DNA from: Hygrocybe punicea
Taxonomy: Eukaryota; Basidiomycota; Agaricomycetes; Agaricales; Hygrophoraceae
DNA: 64,000 bases
NCBI GenBank assembly: GCA_963556145.1
Contig: OY744467.1
Span: forward strand, 3,906,001-3,970,000
Direction of reading: 5' to 3'
A model generated the notes under the pieces. That model was not told the DNA's origin, ran no database searches, and saw nothing but the letters and a program-made list of their open reading frames with translations. Of the stretch, positions 21,806 to 34,841 are shown piece by piece. The translations under genes and the position numbers were made by a program. Within the stretch, counting starts at the first letter, position 1, and each line of letters starts with the position of its first letter.

Positions 21806-24800
21806 ATGTTGCAGGAATTCCTGCAAAGCCGTCTGGGTGATTCCAGCGCTTCACGCGACCCGTTTGAACTCGACCGTCTTGCCGAGGAGCTTGATACTCG
21901 CGAACGAGCCCATGCTGGGCAAGGTGCTTCTGCAGGTCCCCAGGACGACATCTCATCAGGCCGCGACCTCCCAACGTACATTCCTCTGTCGCACGACAAT
22001 CCATATTTGACAGCAGATACTTTTGATATCGAAAAATTTCTTTTGTCACGGTCATTCACCTCGCTGCCAGATCTGCGTACCGAGCTTCGGGACTACTTGT
22101 CCACGTTGAAAGAGGAACTGGTGACACTCATCAACGATGACTATGAAGCTTTCATTACTTTAAGTACTGATTTGAGAGGTGAGGGCATCAGGTTGGATAG
22201 AATGAAACGTCCTTTGCAGAGTCTGAAAGCTCAAATGCTGGTATGTCTCTGTCGGTCATAACTCTTTCGTAGTTGTCATGCGCCTTTGCAGGCATCAAGA
22301 AGTGAACTGCAGAACATTCAAGACACCATCCAGGGTAAACTCCAGATGCGCGCCGCCTTGCGAGAAGATATAGTAGGTGCCAGATATGTCATACAGACCC
22401 TGACCGAAAACGATCGTTATAGGCTTTGCTTCATCTTTTGCTCAAGATTTCTGAGTCTATGACGCGTCTGGAATGCCTTCTTCTCATTACTGCTCCAAAC
22501 GAGGGCAATGCAGCTTCCCCCAGAGCGAATGATGTGAAGATGCCAGGACATCTAACCATTGTTGAGGATGAAAATCCTGATGATAGGTTGGCTGCATTTG
22601 TGCCCCTCCATTATCTATTCTCAATCAAATTCTCCTAGATCGCGAGGTAATCGTGCGAAGCACCTCTCCCGCGTCGCTGCGGAGTATGCTCAGCTACTAT
22701 ATCATCTATCTAAAGCACGTGCCGCCAAATGTGCTTTTGTTGATGAAATCCAATGGGTTTGTGAGCCTTTCCTGTCTTTCTGCTAGTGTCCGAAAACATT
22801 GATCGTTTCTGACTTTCCATTGGCTCATGCAGCGCGTAGAACGGGTTCAGTCAACTCTGTCCTCTGATCTTGACCATCTGTTTGCATCAACATTACTGGA
22901 TCTTACAAACACCAGAAGCGACGGGAAGGCAACCGAATCTGAGAAGACCAAACGGATAACGGAGTTGACAGAATGTCTGCGAACATACGACATCCTGGGT
23001 TTGTGGAGAGATGCGGAGAATGTTGTACGGAGAGAAGTTATGCGTGCGTTCGTAAAGAAGGTGTGTTTTACAAGCATCAAATCAACGTCCATGGCTCAGC
23101 TGTCCATGACAGACCATCTTTCCTGGGGCATTGGCCGTTCCTCATTCCCCAATTATTCCCCATACCCCCTTCCGTTCTCAACAAGCTGCGCCCCCTCCAC
23201 GCACGCCTTACACACCATTTTCAGCGTTCGCGTCCAAACAAAATCCTTTTGAGCCGGTCTCCCTATCGTCGTCTTCTTCACACCATGCTCATCTTCTTGA
23301 TGATAGGGAAGATCCTCTTGCCAGGTTGTATAACCAGATCCTGCGATTCGTGGGGAGAGATCTCAGCCGGATCATGGATATTGCCGAGAAAGTCTCTATT
23401 AAAACGGTATCGCGTGTTCTACCAACGAACACCTCAAGAGTAGTTGGGTCGTCTGGACAGGAAAAACCTCCATTGCCGTCAACAGCAAGTGAGGAAGGTT
23501 TCGAGATGTTGGCAAATGTTGTCTGGGCTGAATTAGGGAAGGCTATCATGGATGAACTTGGCGGCATCGTGTTTTCTGCTGGTAAGCCAGATGAGTTTCG
23601 ACAAGTGCGTGCCTGCGCCCGTCCCCTTTCCCACTCTATTTGACATTTGCGATGCCAGCATCACCGTACCACCACGGCTTTTATCCGGTCGCTTGAGTTT
23701 CTCGCTCCTTCCTTGCGATCTATTGAAGCACTGCGATCTCATCCCATATATTCCGCTTTCGATCGGCGTTGGCAACTTCCTGTATACTTTCAGATGCGGT
23801 GGAAAGAAATTGTGGCCAAGGTAGAGGATGTTCTCTCAACAACGCGGATAGACCCTATGTCAACAGGTCGAGGTGCGTTTGTCTTGACCACGCTCTGTGA
23901 GACTTATCCTTCTATTGTCAAAGGCAAGAGATTATTCGCAACTGCTCAGGCAGCAGCTGTTTGGGACGGTGTCTTGTCTTGTTGGAGTGCAGAAGTATTC
24001 ATACCAGAATTGGCCCATCGGTTTTGGAAGTTGACCCTACAGGTATGTTGACGTGTGGCTCATGTGGTTGCGCAAGAAGTTGATTCCATGCAAGCTCCTG
24101 AGCAGGTACAAAACATGGTTGAATAACAGCCTTCCTGGATTCGACCGGATGGTTATAGAAGATGCAAGTAGGGTGGGACTTTGGTCTTGATCCTGCATTA
24201 TTTTCTCAATTTCATTACAACCCATAGAACACAGCATCCCATTCCGGTTCGAGTTCTCCGGTACCTCTCCCTTCCGAAGCACTTTCAGCAGAAAGCAATG
24301 CATCAGATGATGCACTCTTGCGACAATGGGCCGCAGCCATTGTTGACATTACAACCATGCAGCGACAGTTGCTCACCCTTTGGCGCGAAGAAATATGCAT
24401 GATGCTTCTGGCATCTAGATCTACTGACAATGAAGTCAAGCTGGAAGGTCTGTTATAGAGCCTTAATTAGCTTAACAAGAGAGCTAACTGGGCACATCAA
24501 AAGATGTTCTACGACATACGCTGTCCAAGTTAACGTCACTTTTACCACCCATGTCCAATCAGATTGTGTCAATATTATCCAGGAGAGCTTGTGATGCGTT
24601 GCTCCCTGTGCGGTCAATACCCTCACAATTCCGGGCCATGTCAAATAAGCGAACACCGATTGAACCGAGTTACTTTGTGTCATCCATTCTGCGTCCCGTG
24701 AAGTTTTTCTTCGCTATTGGCACCAGCGATGGTCCTGGAGCTCCCTTGAAAGAAGATTTTATGCAACTTTATGCAACTGACGTTTTCCAGAATGTCTCGC

Positions 24801-25144
24801 AAAGGTCGGTTCACCGTAGATTGCTAGGTAATTTCCTGTTTGACAATTCAACCAGATATACATTTTACCTGACAGCTATGAAGAAAACTGAAGAATCTTT
24901 ACGACGGCTCAAGAAAGGAAGGCTGCCTGCCTTTTCGTCGTTTGGAAACTCAAATCCAAGCAATGACGAGGACGAAGAACGCATACGAACCCAAATGATC
25001 CTTGACGTGGAAGCATTTGGCAAAGACGCTGAATCCCTGGGCGTCGATCTTCATGGAAACGAAACTTTCAAATTCCTCAACGAGATGGTTCATACAAGTT
25101 TGTTAGAAGGTCAATGGGATTCAGTAATGGTACAATCAATATAG
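21806..25144 (+). CDS. COG2: Conserved oligomeric Golgi complex subunit 2
   Basis: Subunit of lobe A of the COG tether, needed for retrograde transport within the Golgi. The N-terminus has the family signature: FDIEKFLLSRSFTSLPDLR, then LKEELVTLINDDYEAFITLS and LRGEGIRLDRM (22020-22205), followed by coiled coil. Several exons follow through 22830-23060 (LTECLRTYDILGLWRDAENV), 23320-23580 and 23660-24040 (RWKEIVAKVEDVL). The last exon from about 24740 ends with a helical segment and TAG-proximal residues at 25144. I prefer the Met at 21806 over an in-frame Met at 21722, because the upstream part is unlike COG2 and would overlap the divergent promoter of the small membrane protein. It ends 87 bp from the convergent Vps8 gene. 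Confidence 0.88.
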
Positions 25145-25231
25145 GCTTGATTTCCTTAGAGTCTTGAGAATTTTCAATGGTCGCCCTTGCTAAAACACTC
25201 CTGATGCGAAATATATCATGCATTTTTGTGA

Positions 25232-28200
25232 TTAGACTTCTGGAGGTGAACATCTACTGTGATGTACGGTACCGGTCCGCGAAACGATTATGAGGGTGTT
25301 TTGAGTGTTCTCCGCAGCTGACTCGGAAGGAGACCCCAATAGGGGTTCCCGACAATACGAACATGCTCCTCGCAAGGCCGCCCACCCCCGAGACCTCTCC
25401 CGTGTAATATCTTCGATTGTCTCGAATAAATCTCGGTTGATAAGGTGTTTTGTGATACCAAGCATATCTCCTTCTGAACGGTATGATTCCAGCATGCTTG
25501 TCAAAATGGTTCTGAATTCCTTGTATGGCGTGCCAGCGGACGCGTGAGTGGGATCGACGAGCCGTTTGAACAGCCGAGGGAATGAGACTGCACATGTTGA
25601 GCTGACGGAAACAAGTGATGCAAAGGTTTCCTGGACAAAGGAACGTAGTGCCGAGATAATGCGCCATTCATTGTGGACAGATTCATCATCAAATACACAA
25701 CTGCTGGACCCCGAAAGGGCTTCCGCCGAGCAGCACCCGGATATGATTTGCACCGAATGGATTTGGCTGCTAAGGAGCTGAAACCAAATGTCTTCCAATG
25801 GCACTTCAGTGACAGATGACCTTTTCGAATGTTCTAGGCAAATGGTAGTGGCGGTTCGTCCTAAAGCTTCCAGAGCAGCGATCTCTTTGCCAATGTTTGC
25901 AACCGCTGGGGGTGTAACGAGCTTCTCAGGCGCCGAAATGATATCGACAATCCGGAGAGTCAGGCGTTTTTCGAACACAGACGCTTTCGAGAGCGCTTCC
26001 CGGGGATTGACTCGCCAATTTGAAGCCCATACCACAGCATCGTATACTTCATTCGCTTCGCAAGTCTGTAAGACTTGAGACCAATCAAGGTGATCTACAG
26101 GAAGGTGTTTCAAGAGGTCGATGACTTCTGAGGGGTGATATTGGCATTGCAGTGAGATGTAGAGCTGTTGCAGATGTTTTGGAACATTTACAGACGGCCC
26201 TGAACGTCGAAAGGGAATAATATGTTCTTCATCGTCCTGTTGTTGTGGTCCCAGAAGGTGGCGAAGATAGATAAATCGCTTACGATCCGCAGTTGGACCC
26301 AGGGCACCTAAGGCTTTCTCATGGAGATCTGGTAAATGTTCATCTACCAGTAACGCGGTACTCGTGACACTGACTTGCAGTAGTTGGGGGAGAGCCGTTG
26401 TGACGACGGTGAGGAGTTGTGGAGATAGAAATCCTTTATTTGCACGTTTGGAAGCGTCAAGGACCTCACCGATATTGATGAAAACATCTGCGGAGCGAAG
26501 ATCGTCATCGAGTAGATACGTCTCTAGTAATGGCACCCATCTTCGCTCTTGACGATGCCAGGAACGAATAATACGGAAAAACCTGGCTGCTTCGAAAAGG
26601 CGAAGGATGCGGTCACTCTCGTGTGGATTATAAACAGAAAGTAAATATTCTGCAGCCAATTGGCGATCTTCGCGGGTACTTGGATCAGGGTCATCAGCAA
26701 GTCCGATGAGGATGCCGTGGAGCGAACTGGGCGTAATTTGGATGAATTGAGGATATTTTGGTACGTTTCGAGCAATAAAGATATTGACGAAAGTAACATC
26801 GCTCTGAGGAAGGTCTCCAGAACATAATATTTCCAGTAAAATCTTGACTATGACTGGTCGACTGACGCCATGGGTTTCATCGTTGAGATACGTATCTTCA
26901 AACGCAATGTCAAGCGAGTGCAGAAAAGATTCTGCGTCAAACCGAAGCAACAGACGAACATAAGGGTAAGTGGGTTCGACTCCACCTTCCTCGTCCGAAG
27001 TCAGAACAAGCCTTCCTCCTTCACCGATGGGCCACACACTTGAACGCCCAAAGAAGAGGAAAGTGTAGACGTCCTTCTTCGCCTGGAGGGACTCTCCCTC
27101 TTCCAATGGTTCCTCGCTCGGGTAAGTCAAACCTGATAAGATATTGGCCAAATACGGGTAGATTTTGTACGCATTCAGGATGACAGGCTCCATGACTGGA
27201 TTATCCTCCGTGATCTCTCCATCCAAATTGTTTTCCTTACTCTCGTTTCTGGACTTGCGATACTGTTGAACTTTTCGAATGAGTCCGAGAAGTTCCACGA
27301 CCGGTGATACATAATCCTTCAAGGCACGAGTGTATACGTATAGGAGGGCATCATAAAGTTGCTGTGTTTGACACAAACGAATGGCCTGATTGATGTCCAA
27401 ACATGCCGGATCGATATGCCAGATGAGCCGCTCTGCAAGGTCAGGGCGTCGATCTCCCTCGTGCAGGGCAACAAGTCGCTGAGTAACACGCGGAGGTACG
27501 TATCGAATAGTATTGTCTAAGACGAAGGCTTGCAGTTGAATTAGGTAGATGCGTAAGATCCCTGCGTCGTCATACTGCTGGAATAAGTCCTCGAACAGAA
27601 ATTCGTAGTCATCCAATGCAACGCATGCACGAGCGCAGGATGTAACGAGGCCTTCAAATAATGAAGTTCTATCGACACCTCGTCCATCCGGAGTGACGTG
27701 AGTTCCGTCCGTCATGCGATCATTCGAAAAAGCATATCGTGCAGATGAAAGCATAAGTCCGCGTATCCTCTCTCCGACGATCTCTTGACGCCGCTGCGGA
27801 TCATCGGGAAGGCCGTTGCTATTACCAGGTTCTTCACCAAGAAAGTATGATCTTGCCATATCGATCGCGCTGAGGAAATCGCCGTCTTCGACAAAGGATA
27901 GAATCCTATCAGCCCATGTCAGAAGTGTTCCCACTCGAAGATCTTCACGTCCCTAGATTACAATATTTTATAAGCACCAGTTCAGCGAAACCGAGACTAG
28001 CACTCACGAGTAGAAAAATCTTTCCTTTATACACTCGCATGCTGTGGGAAACATCCCAAATGGAATCAAAGGACGAAATAGCACCACTTGGCGTGAAATG
28101 GAGAGATGGCGAGACCAAAGATTGTCCATCAAACTGAACACGTTCGACCAACTTCGAGATATGCAAGTCATAAATTTCCAAGGTTGTCGATGTGAGAATG

Positions 28201-30172
28201 ACAATTTGCTGTAAAAAATGATAGTCAATATGACACCGTTCTCATTTGGAGAGAATGAACCCACGTTGGCATTCAGCCATTGCACTGCGAGAACGGCGTC
28301 TTCCGAGCTCCATTTTCCAGCTTCTTCAAAGATGACATTGCCAACTTCTAGTTCAATGGTTTTTCCGGTCCTAGGATTGCGAGCCATATGTTTGATCCTA
28401 GTTTCTGAGACTCGCATCAGGTGAAGTGTGTTGCCCCAAGAGTACACAAGGGTCGGGCCAGTCAGTACGTTTTCTGCATTGCCATTTACGTTTGCTGAGA
28501 TACTGGGAAACCAAGCCAATGTCCCCTTCCATTTGGAGTTCAACCTAGACGAACTTGCCCCGATTCCATCGCGAGTACGTTTAATCCAAGTTTTTGGTGT
28601 AGGTTTCAGCCCAACGACCACAAGTTTCGCTGGTGTCAATAAAGCTATAAGATTGTATCCATCGGTGGGGTGCGGAGATGTGCCTAAAGGAAGAGGCATC
28701 ATCGCGAGGACAGTATATCGAGTCTTACGACCGCGGGGAGGCGTTATTAATGCTGAACCACTAGGTGTGGTTTGAGAAGAAACCGACGTGGAACGAGAAG
28801 GGGGATCAATCTCTTCCCTGGGATATCTTCCAAGAATGCGGAGAATGTCAGAGGCCTCTACAAAAAGGACCTTGCCTAGACTGTGATAAAAGGCTAAACC
28901 GTGTTCGTCTGCAGAAACGATCGCCGTATGTCGTCCCGCCACAAAACCGATACTCAGAATACGAGAACCATGAAGGTGGCCTTCTTTTCGTCCCGATAAA
29001 ATGGAAACAAGTGTCGTAGGCGCAACGAACCTTGCAGGCATTTGAGGATTGTTCAAGTCAAATAGTTGAATATGTCCAAAAATATGCCCGGAGGCAACGT
29101 AGGTGTGGTCATGCGACAGAGCAAGTGCGCTGACGGATCCGACGGTCTTGGCTGCGAAAAGATGAGAATAAAGAAGAGAACTGACGGACAGGAACTGCAC
29201 CTGACATATCGCTCCCACATATACACTTCAAATTCTGCTTAAAATCATAGACATATACCTTTCCGTTGTCTGTACCAACACAAATAAGTCCATTTGCCGC
29301 AAGGACTGTCGGAGTTCCCGATGACGGTGCACCGAGGACTGAGGAAAGCTTCGACGACTTCTTCGCGTAGATATCGTGGTTAATGGTACGCAACTGCATC
29401 CATTTGAAAACATCTCTTTCAGGATGAGTCGGACCGTTTGACGAACTGGAATGGCCTCCGGCACGCAAGTTGGAGAGCGACGACGACCGGGATATGGATG
29501 AGAAGCGAGAGGGAAAGGGAGACACTCCGTCGAAGATGTGCGAACGGAATGTCCCAACACTACTGACGGAAGGTGTGCGAAGAGATTGAGGAGTAGAGGA
29601 GCGCAGTCTAGAGATGGTGGGATGTAAGAAAGTTTTAACCATCTTTAAAGGACTCCCATTAACGCCTGGTGAACCAATTCTTGGGGGCGTCATGGGTAAC
29701 GAGGGTGTGGCGGAAGCGGTGGAGGGACTGCGGTCTGACATATCCTCGGTATGCTAAAGAAGTTTGTTAGTGGAAATTTGAGTTCGACTTCCTCGACGCT
29801 CACCAGCGCGTCCACCTCATCGATCCCAATGGTTGCAAGCTCCTCGTCGTTCAGAAGAGAATCCTCTACCTCATTCTCGGATGTTTCGTCTTCGTCGTGT
29901 TCCTCGCCAAGTACATCCCGTAACTGCTGGCAGTAATTTCCAGAAACCTCATCCGCATCTATGCCGGTGTAGACAAATTCTTCTCCTTCGCTTTCAGACT
30001 CCTGAGCATCCGATTCATCACTCAAGAGTTCCTCCATGCGCGAGGAGTAATCTCCTTCATGCACCTCGTTGTCATCGAAAAAGTTCGGAGATGGTTGGCG
30101 AATGGTACTTGCACAATCTTCGTCTAGTTCTTGAGTGTGAATAGTAGGGCTTGTCAACGGCACTGACGACAT
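25232..30172 (-). CDS. VPS8: Vacuolar protein sorting protein Vps8 (CORVET subunit)
   Basis: Rab5-binding subunit of the CORVET tether on early endosomes. The acidic N-terminus starts MSSVPLTSP at 30172 and is followed by a Ser/Pro-rich part. A WD40-like beta-propeller begins around 29340 (TPTVLAANGLICVGTDNGKV), with later blades at 29130-28990 (ALALSHDHTYVASGHIFGHI) and 28950-28880. One very long exon (27934 to 25232, 900 codons) encodes the alpha-solenoid, including ARSYFLGEEPG and YVYTRALKDYVSPVVELLGLI. The C-terminus keeps a degenerate RING-like set (CSYCREPLL ... HHSRC) at about 25340-25240. Length of about 1,500 residues agrees with the family. Only about five introns are seen, all in the 5' third. 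Confidence 0.92.
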
Positions 30173-30402
30173 GTCGAGCGTCGACTCTTGACATTAGGAT
30201 TGCATTGTTTAGTAATAATTACAACAAATAATTGTTTGTTTTTCGACTCTAATACACCGACGTTTCTACATATCATAAAAGTGTCTTCAAACAAACCAGC
30301 TAGTTGGTACGATAACAATACAGGACAGTGAGTGGTTAACGGAGGATTAGGAAAAAGAAGACAAGATATAAAAACATGGGCCAAAACCCGAGAAAAGGTA
30401 AA

Positions 30403-32547
30403 TCATGTTGCAAATCTGCGTTCCCGTTCCCTAATCTTTGCTCCGGGACCAAATCGTTCCTGAAACCCAATCAACTCTTCCATGAGCTCTTCCATAATCT
30501 TCATGGTCGATGGTCGGAGTACAGAGTCTCCGAACCCGTCTACATTCATGGACATGGAACCAAGGAGGGCTGATTCCGGAACCACGTTTGCAGTCGAGAC
30601 TATTGGGGGGTTACTTTTGTCTCCGCATGCCCCAACCCCCGTTTTCTGTGGACTACTGGTTTCCACAGACCCATCGGCAGTCTCCTGGCCATTTGCTGTG
30701 TCCTTCAGAGCCTTTTCCAGAGCTTCTCGCCGGCGTCCACGATCCAATGCGCTGGCTTGCTCTCGCCCCACCCATTCCACCAGTGCCCGAACTCGTTTGT
30801 TCATATCTCCTACACTCATGCGCTTACTGGGCCACTTAACCTTCACTCCTCTTTCAATTGTCCTCTCCATCGACTCCCTTCCTCCAAGCCCAACGCCGAA
30901 ACCACGAACCTCAAGTGGGCGAGGTGTGTCGGTTGGTAGCATCGGTTCGAGGTGTGCCAGATAGTCTGGGAGATTCCACGAGGTAAAGAGGGGCTGTTGC
31001 GAGACTGCATAAGCGTGTGAGTTGCGGTATGCCCGTGAGGCATCTGCTGATGTGGAGGCATGCATGCCTGGCCCGTTAGTACCATTGGGATGATTACGGC
31101 GTGTTCCATGTTCGTGTATTGTGCTGCCTGGCGCGTGCGAAGCGGTAGGTGGCGGCGCTCGTTTCGGCGGGCCCAGTGCTTTGGCTCGACTGGTCTGAGC
31201 TTGCCTCTTGGGCAGTTGAGCTGCTATGTCATCGATCACGTAAGCAAAGGAAATACTGGGTGCAATACGAAATACCTTCATTGCCTTCAGGAGGTGGTGG
31301 AGGCTCTTGAGCAAGAGTTTTGCGGCCGCTACCTCGCTTGTTGCGTCCTGTGTTGCTTTTTGGCGTTGGATTCGATACTATGGTCGTTCGGTTACCAGCT
31401 GCGGAGGCAGGAGTTTCTCCTCTTGGAAGTGCAGATCCGACGGGAGGATCAGACATGCTTGACGCAGACCTGTTTCGTTTTTTCGGAATACTGAGCCAGC
31501 GCAACTTAGACGGGACCCTGATTGAAGCATCAACACACTCACACGTCATTATCGGGTCGCTTCCGTTTCTTGCGACTGTTTGGCGCAGCCTCTTCGTCAG
31601 GTTCAGGCGGTACATTGGTGTTTCCATTGGATACAACACTACGCGAATCGTGAGCTGCCGCAGCCTCGGCTGCGGTCGCTTCGATGATCTCCTTCAGACT
31701 TTCGTCGAATGCTGCGTCTCTGCTATTCATCGTATTTCGCCGTTTTGCTGGTTTTGACAAATGAGAAGGCGAGTGAGAGCGAGATACGCGTGATGCAGCT
31801 GCTATAGGATTATGATGGGAATTGGCTGACGAATGGCGGGCTTTCTTGGAAAGTTTCCTATGGACAAAAGGATCAGAGAGGCGAAAAGAAAGTAGTCTTG
31901 GCGACATACCTAAAGAGTTCTTGATGCAATTCGGGCCTACACTGTTCACAGTAATAGTCATCATCGTGAAGTTGATCCTCGGACTCGAATCCCATACAAA
32001 GGCCATGTTGCCAGACCTTACACGTTTCACATTGTACCATGAATTCGCCAGCATCCGGGTCATCTTCTCCTTACGAAACTTTGTAGGCTTATGACAATAC
32101 ATGAGGTTTTCGAGAACACATACCTGCACTTCCACATAGGCAACGCGTAATGCCTTGCTCCTCCTCCACGACGTCTGGCGGACGTTCTTCGCTGGAATTC
32201 ACTGCTTTTGATTTCGAAACCGCCGATTCCGGGATGATATCGACTGTGGCTGACGGTTTTTCCTTCTCTTTGCCTTTGCGTTTTGTGCGCCCATTCACAT
32301 TTGCCTGTCTGGTACCCTTGTGATCTTCGACGGAACCTTCAAGATCTTCCTGCTTGAAGCGTCTATTTCGACCATTACTGTTGGATGTCGACAAAACCGG
32401 GCGAGAAGGTTTCTCCTTGGGTTGAAGTGCAGATTCTGGTTGTGGGGACTTGGAGGTGCTGGTAGAAGCGGACAGGGCTGAGCGTCTTCCTGAGCGCCGA
32501 GTTTCTCTGGGTGAGAGTGGTGGACCCATGGTCGCCGTTTGGGCCAT
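30403..32547 (-). CDS. PHD-finger protein Cti6-like (Rpd3L histone deacetylase subunit)
   Basis: Likely chromatin reader in an Rpd3-type HDAC complex. The N-terminus (MAQTATMGPPLSPRETRRSG) is basic and disordered. The PHD finger is split by an intron: TRCLCGSA (about 32140) joins to DAGEFMVQCETCKVWQHGLCMGF and DDDYYCEQCRPELH (about 32060-31920), giving the C4HC3 ligand pattern. A Ser/Ala-rich linker with RKKRKRPD follows. The C-terminal exon (31314-30403) has WNLPDYLAHLEPML, LEVRGFGVG and RVRALVEWVGREQA, as in basidiomycete Cti6 proteins, and ends ERRFAT. The PHD finger itself is certain; the assignment to the Rpd3L complex follows family knowledge. Confidence 0.85.
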
Positions 32548-32928
32548 AGTTGAAGGGGATTGAGGATTTCGATTCGGTCCGCGGTTTGTCCATCGGCGTT
32601 TGGGTTGTGTTTATCGCCGATAAGTCACACGCACATTTATCCCAAAGTAGTCTACTTTCGGCGACATTCTGCAAAATTTGATTACAATTTTTCATTTGAA
32701 TTATTATATAATAATCTTATTATATATAATAAACCGTTGCAACAACACCATTTCACTTTGAGACTGGAGACTGGCAATTCAGAGGTTACGCGTTGAACCA
32801 TACTTTGCTGTCAACCCGGCTCGCAGGAATAAGTTGCTGGGCACACGTAGCCACTTTTCCTACCGTGATTATTTGTGTCGATATTGTTATGTAACTAACT
32901 TGCTCGAGAGACTAAGAACAGCCTGAGC
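32548..32928. promoter_or_regulatory. Divergent promoter region, Cti6-like / threonine deaminase
   Basis: A 381-bp gap between two divergent starts. A very AT-rich tract at 32690-32740 (runs of TTATTATATAATAA type, nearly palindromic) sits in the middle and may act as a poly(dA:dT)-like open region or TATA source. No ORF of interest was seen. Confidence 0.45.
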
Positions 32929-34841
32929 ATGTCCTCATCGATTCTGGAATATGCCTCTTCTGCACCAGTGCCGCTCTCGTTTCCCCGCCTACCAGAACAC
33001 CAGTTGCTCCCCTCGAAATTTCCCGATTATTTACGCCTTATACTCAATTCCAAAGTCTATGAAATCCTCAAAGAGACCCCACTAGTCTTTGCCCCGAATC
33101 TAAGCGCAAAGTTGGGCAACCAAATTTATCTAAAACGTGAAGATCTCCAAGAAGTCTTCAGCTTCAAAATTCGGGGAGCATACAACTTCATGGCAAATTT
33201 GTCGGAAGAGGAGCGGTGGAAGGGCGTTGTCACTTGCAGCGCTGGTCAGTGTGTAGTCTATGTGTCTGATACATTTTTTTCGCTCGTGTCACCCTTCAGA
33301 TATTGACTGAAGTCCACGATCAGGAAATCATGCGCAAGGAGTGGCTCTTTCTGGCTCCAAACTGGGCATTCCATGTACAATAGTAATGCCAAACGGCACA
33401 CCTTCCATTAAAGTGCGGAATGCATCTCGCTTGGGCGCAAAAGTTGTCTTTCACGGAGCAGATTTTGACGAGGCCAAGGCCGAATGTGCAAGACTCGCTG
33501 CCACCTACGGCCTTACATTTGTGCCCCCGTACGATGACCCACTTGTCATCGCTGGTCAAGGGACGGTAGGCATGGAAATCTTGAAACAATTGCCGGACTC
33601 CGAGAAACTGGAGGCTATATTCGCTGCAATCGGTGGTGGAGGTTTGATTGCTGGCCTACTCGAATATGTCACACGAATTGGCAGCCCGAACACGAAAATA
33701 GTCGGTGCCGAGACAGTAGATGGAGACGCCATGTCGAGGAGTCTTGAGAAGGGCGAGCGTGTGACATTGTCAGAGGTTGGCCCTTTTAGTGACGGCACGG
33801 CCGTAAAACTTGTCGGCGAGGAACCTTTCAGGATCTGTAAAGAGCACTCACTCGATCTTATTATCAAAGTTGACAATGACGAGCTCTGTGCTGCTATTAA
33901 AGACATCTTTGAAGGTAAGGAGGCACAACAACATCACTCGTCAGCTTTAGACTTACGGTACCATAGAGACTCGTTCCATTACTGAACCAGCGGGCGCTCT
34001 GGGGCTAGCGGCTCTAAAGCGTTATATCATTACCAACAACCTTTTCGGTGCAGAAAAAAAATTCGTCGCTATCATTACCGGGGCCAATATGAATTTTGAC
34101 CGTTTACGATTTGTTGCGGAACGTGCTGAACTTGGCGAGGGGAAAGAAGCGCTTCTTAGCGTCGAGATACCTGAAAGACCTGGAAGGTAAGCCCTGCTAC
34201 CATTTCAGAAAACTTTTGAAGAATTTGAGACCGACATTTCGCAGCTTCGTTGTTTTAAATTCTGTCATTCATCCCCGTGCGGTCACCGAATTTTCATATC
34301 GTTACAACTCTCCAGATCGGGCTCGTGTTTTTGTCTCATTCATGTTGCAGTCACCCTCGCGGGTGAAAGAAGTGCAGGACGTACTCTCAGCGCTCGAGAA
34401 AGAAAACATGACTGGCTGTGATATCAGCGATGACGAGATGGCAAAGAGCCATGCCCGTTACATGATAGGAGGATGTTCAGTTGTCCCTAATGAACGACTA
34501 TTCCGGTTTGGTGAGTTAATGACGCTGATTTTTGATAACTGCTCAACGTATGACAGAATTTCCGGAGCGGCCAGGTGCTCTTCGAAAGTTCCTGATGGGG
34601 TTGCACAAAGGCTGGAATATCTCCTTATTCCACTACCGAAACCACGGTGCAGGTAACATTTCATTTTCTACCGCATTTCAATCAGTATGAGCTGATCGTT
34701 GCAGATGTTGGAAAGGTATTAGCAGGCATTCAGGTACCACCGAAGGAATATGACGAATTCAACGAGTTTTTGACCCAACTCAATTACGCGTATGTGGAGG
34801 AGACAGACAATGAAGTATACAAACGGTTCCTCAGGGGATAG
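32929..34841 (+). CDS. ILV1: Threonine deaminase (threonine ammonia-lyase), biosynthetic
   Basis: PLP enzyme converting L-threonine to 2-oxobutanoate, the first step of isoleucine synthesis. The start is [13 protein letters not shown] at 32929. The PLP lysine lies in [14 protein letters not shown] (about 33150-33190). The asparagine loop [17 protein letters not shown] is joined across an intron at about 33245-33325. The glycine loop [10 protein letters not shown] is at about 33640. Two C-terminal ACT-like regulatory segments follow ([21 protein letters not shown] at about 34240; [13 protein letters not shown], after an intron at about 34560), implying feedback control by isoleucine. It ends YKRFLRG at 34841. 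Family members act in mitochondria, but the N-terminus here has few basic residues, so a classic transit peptide is not obvious. Confidence 0.94.
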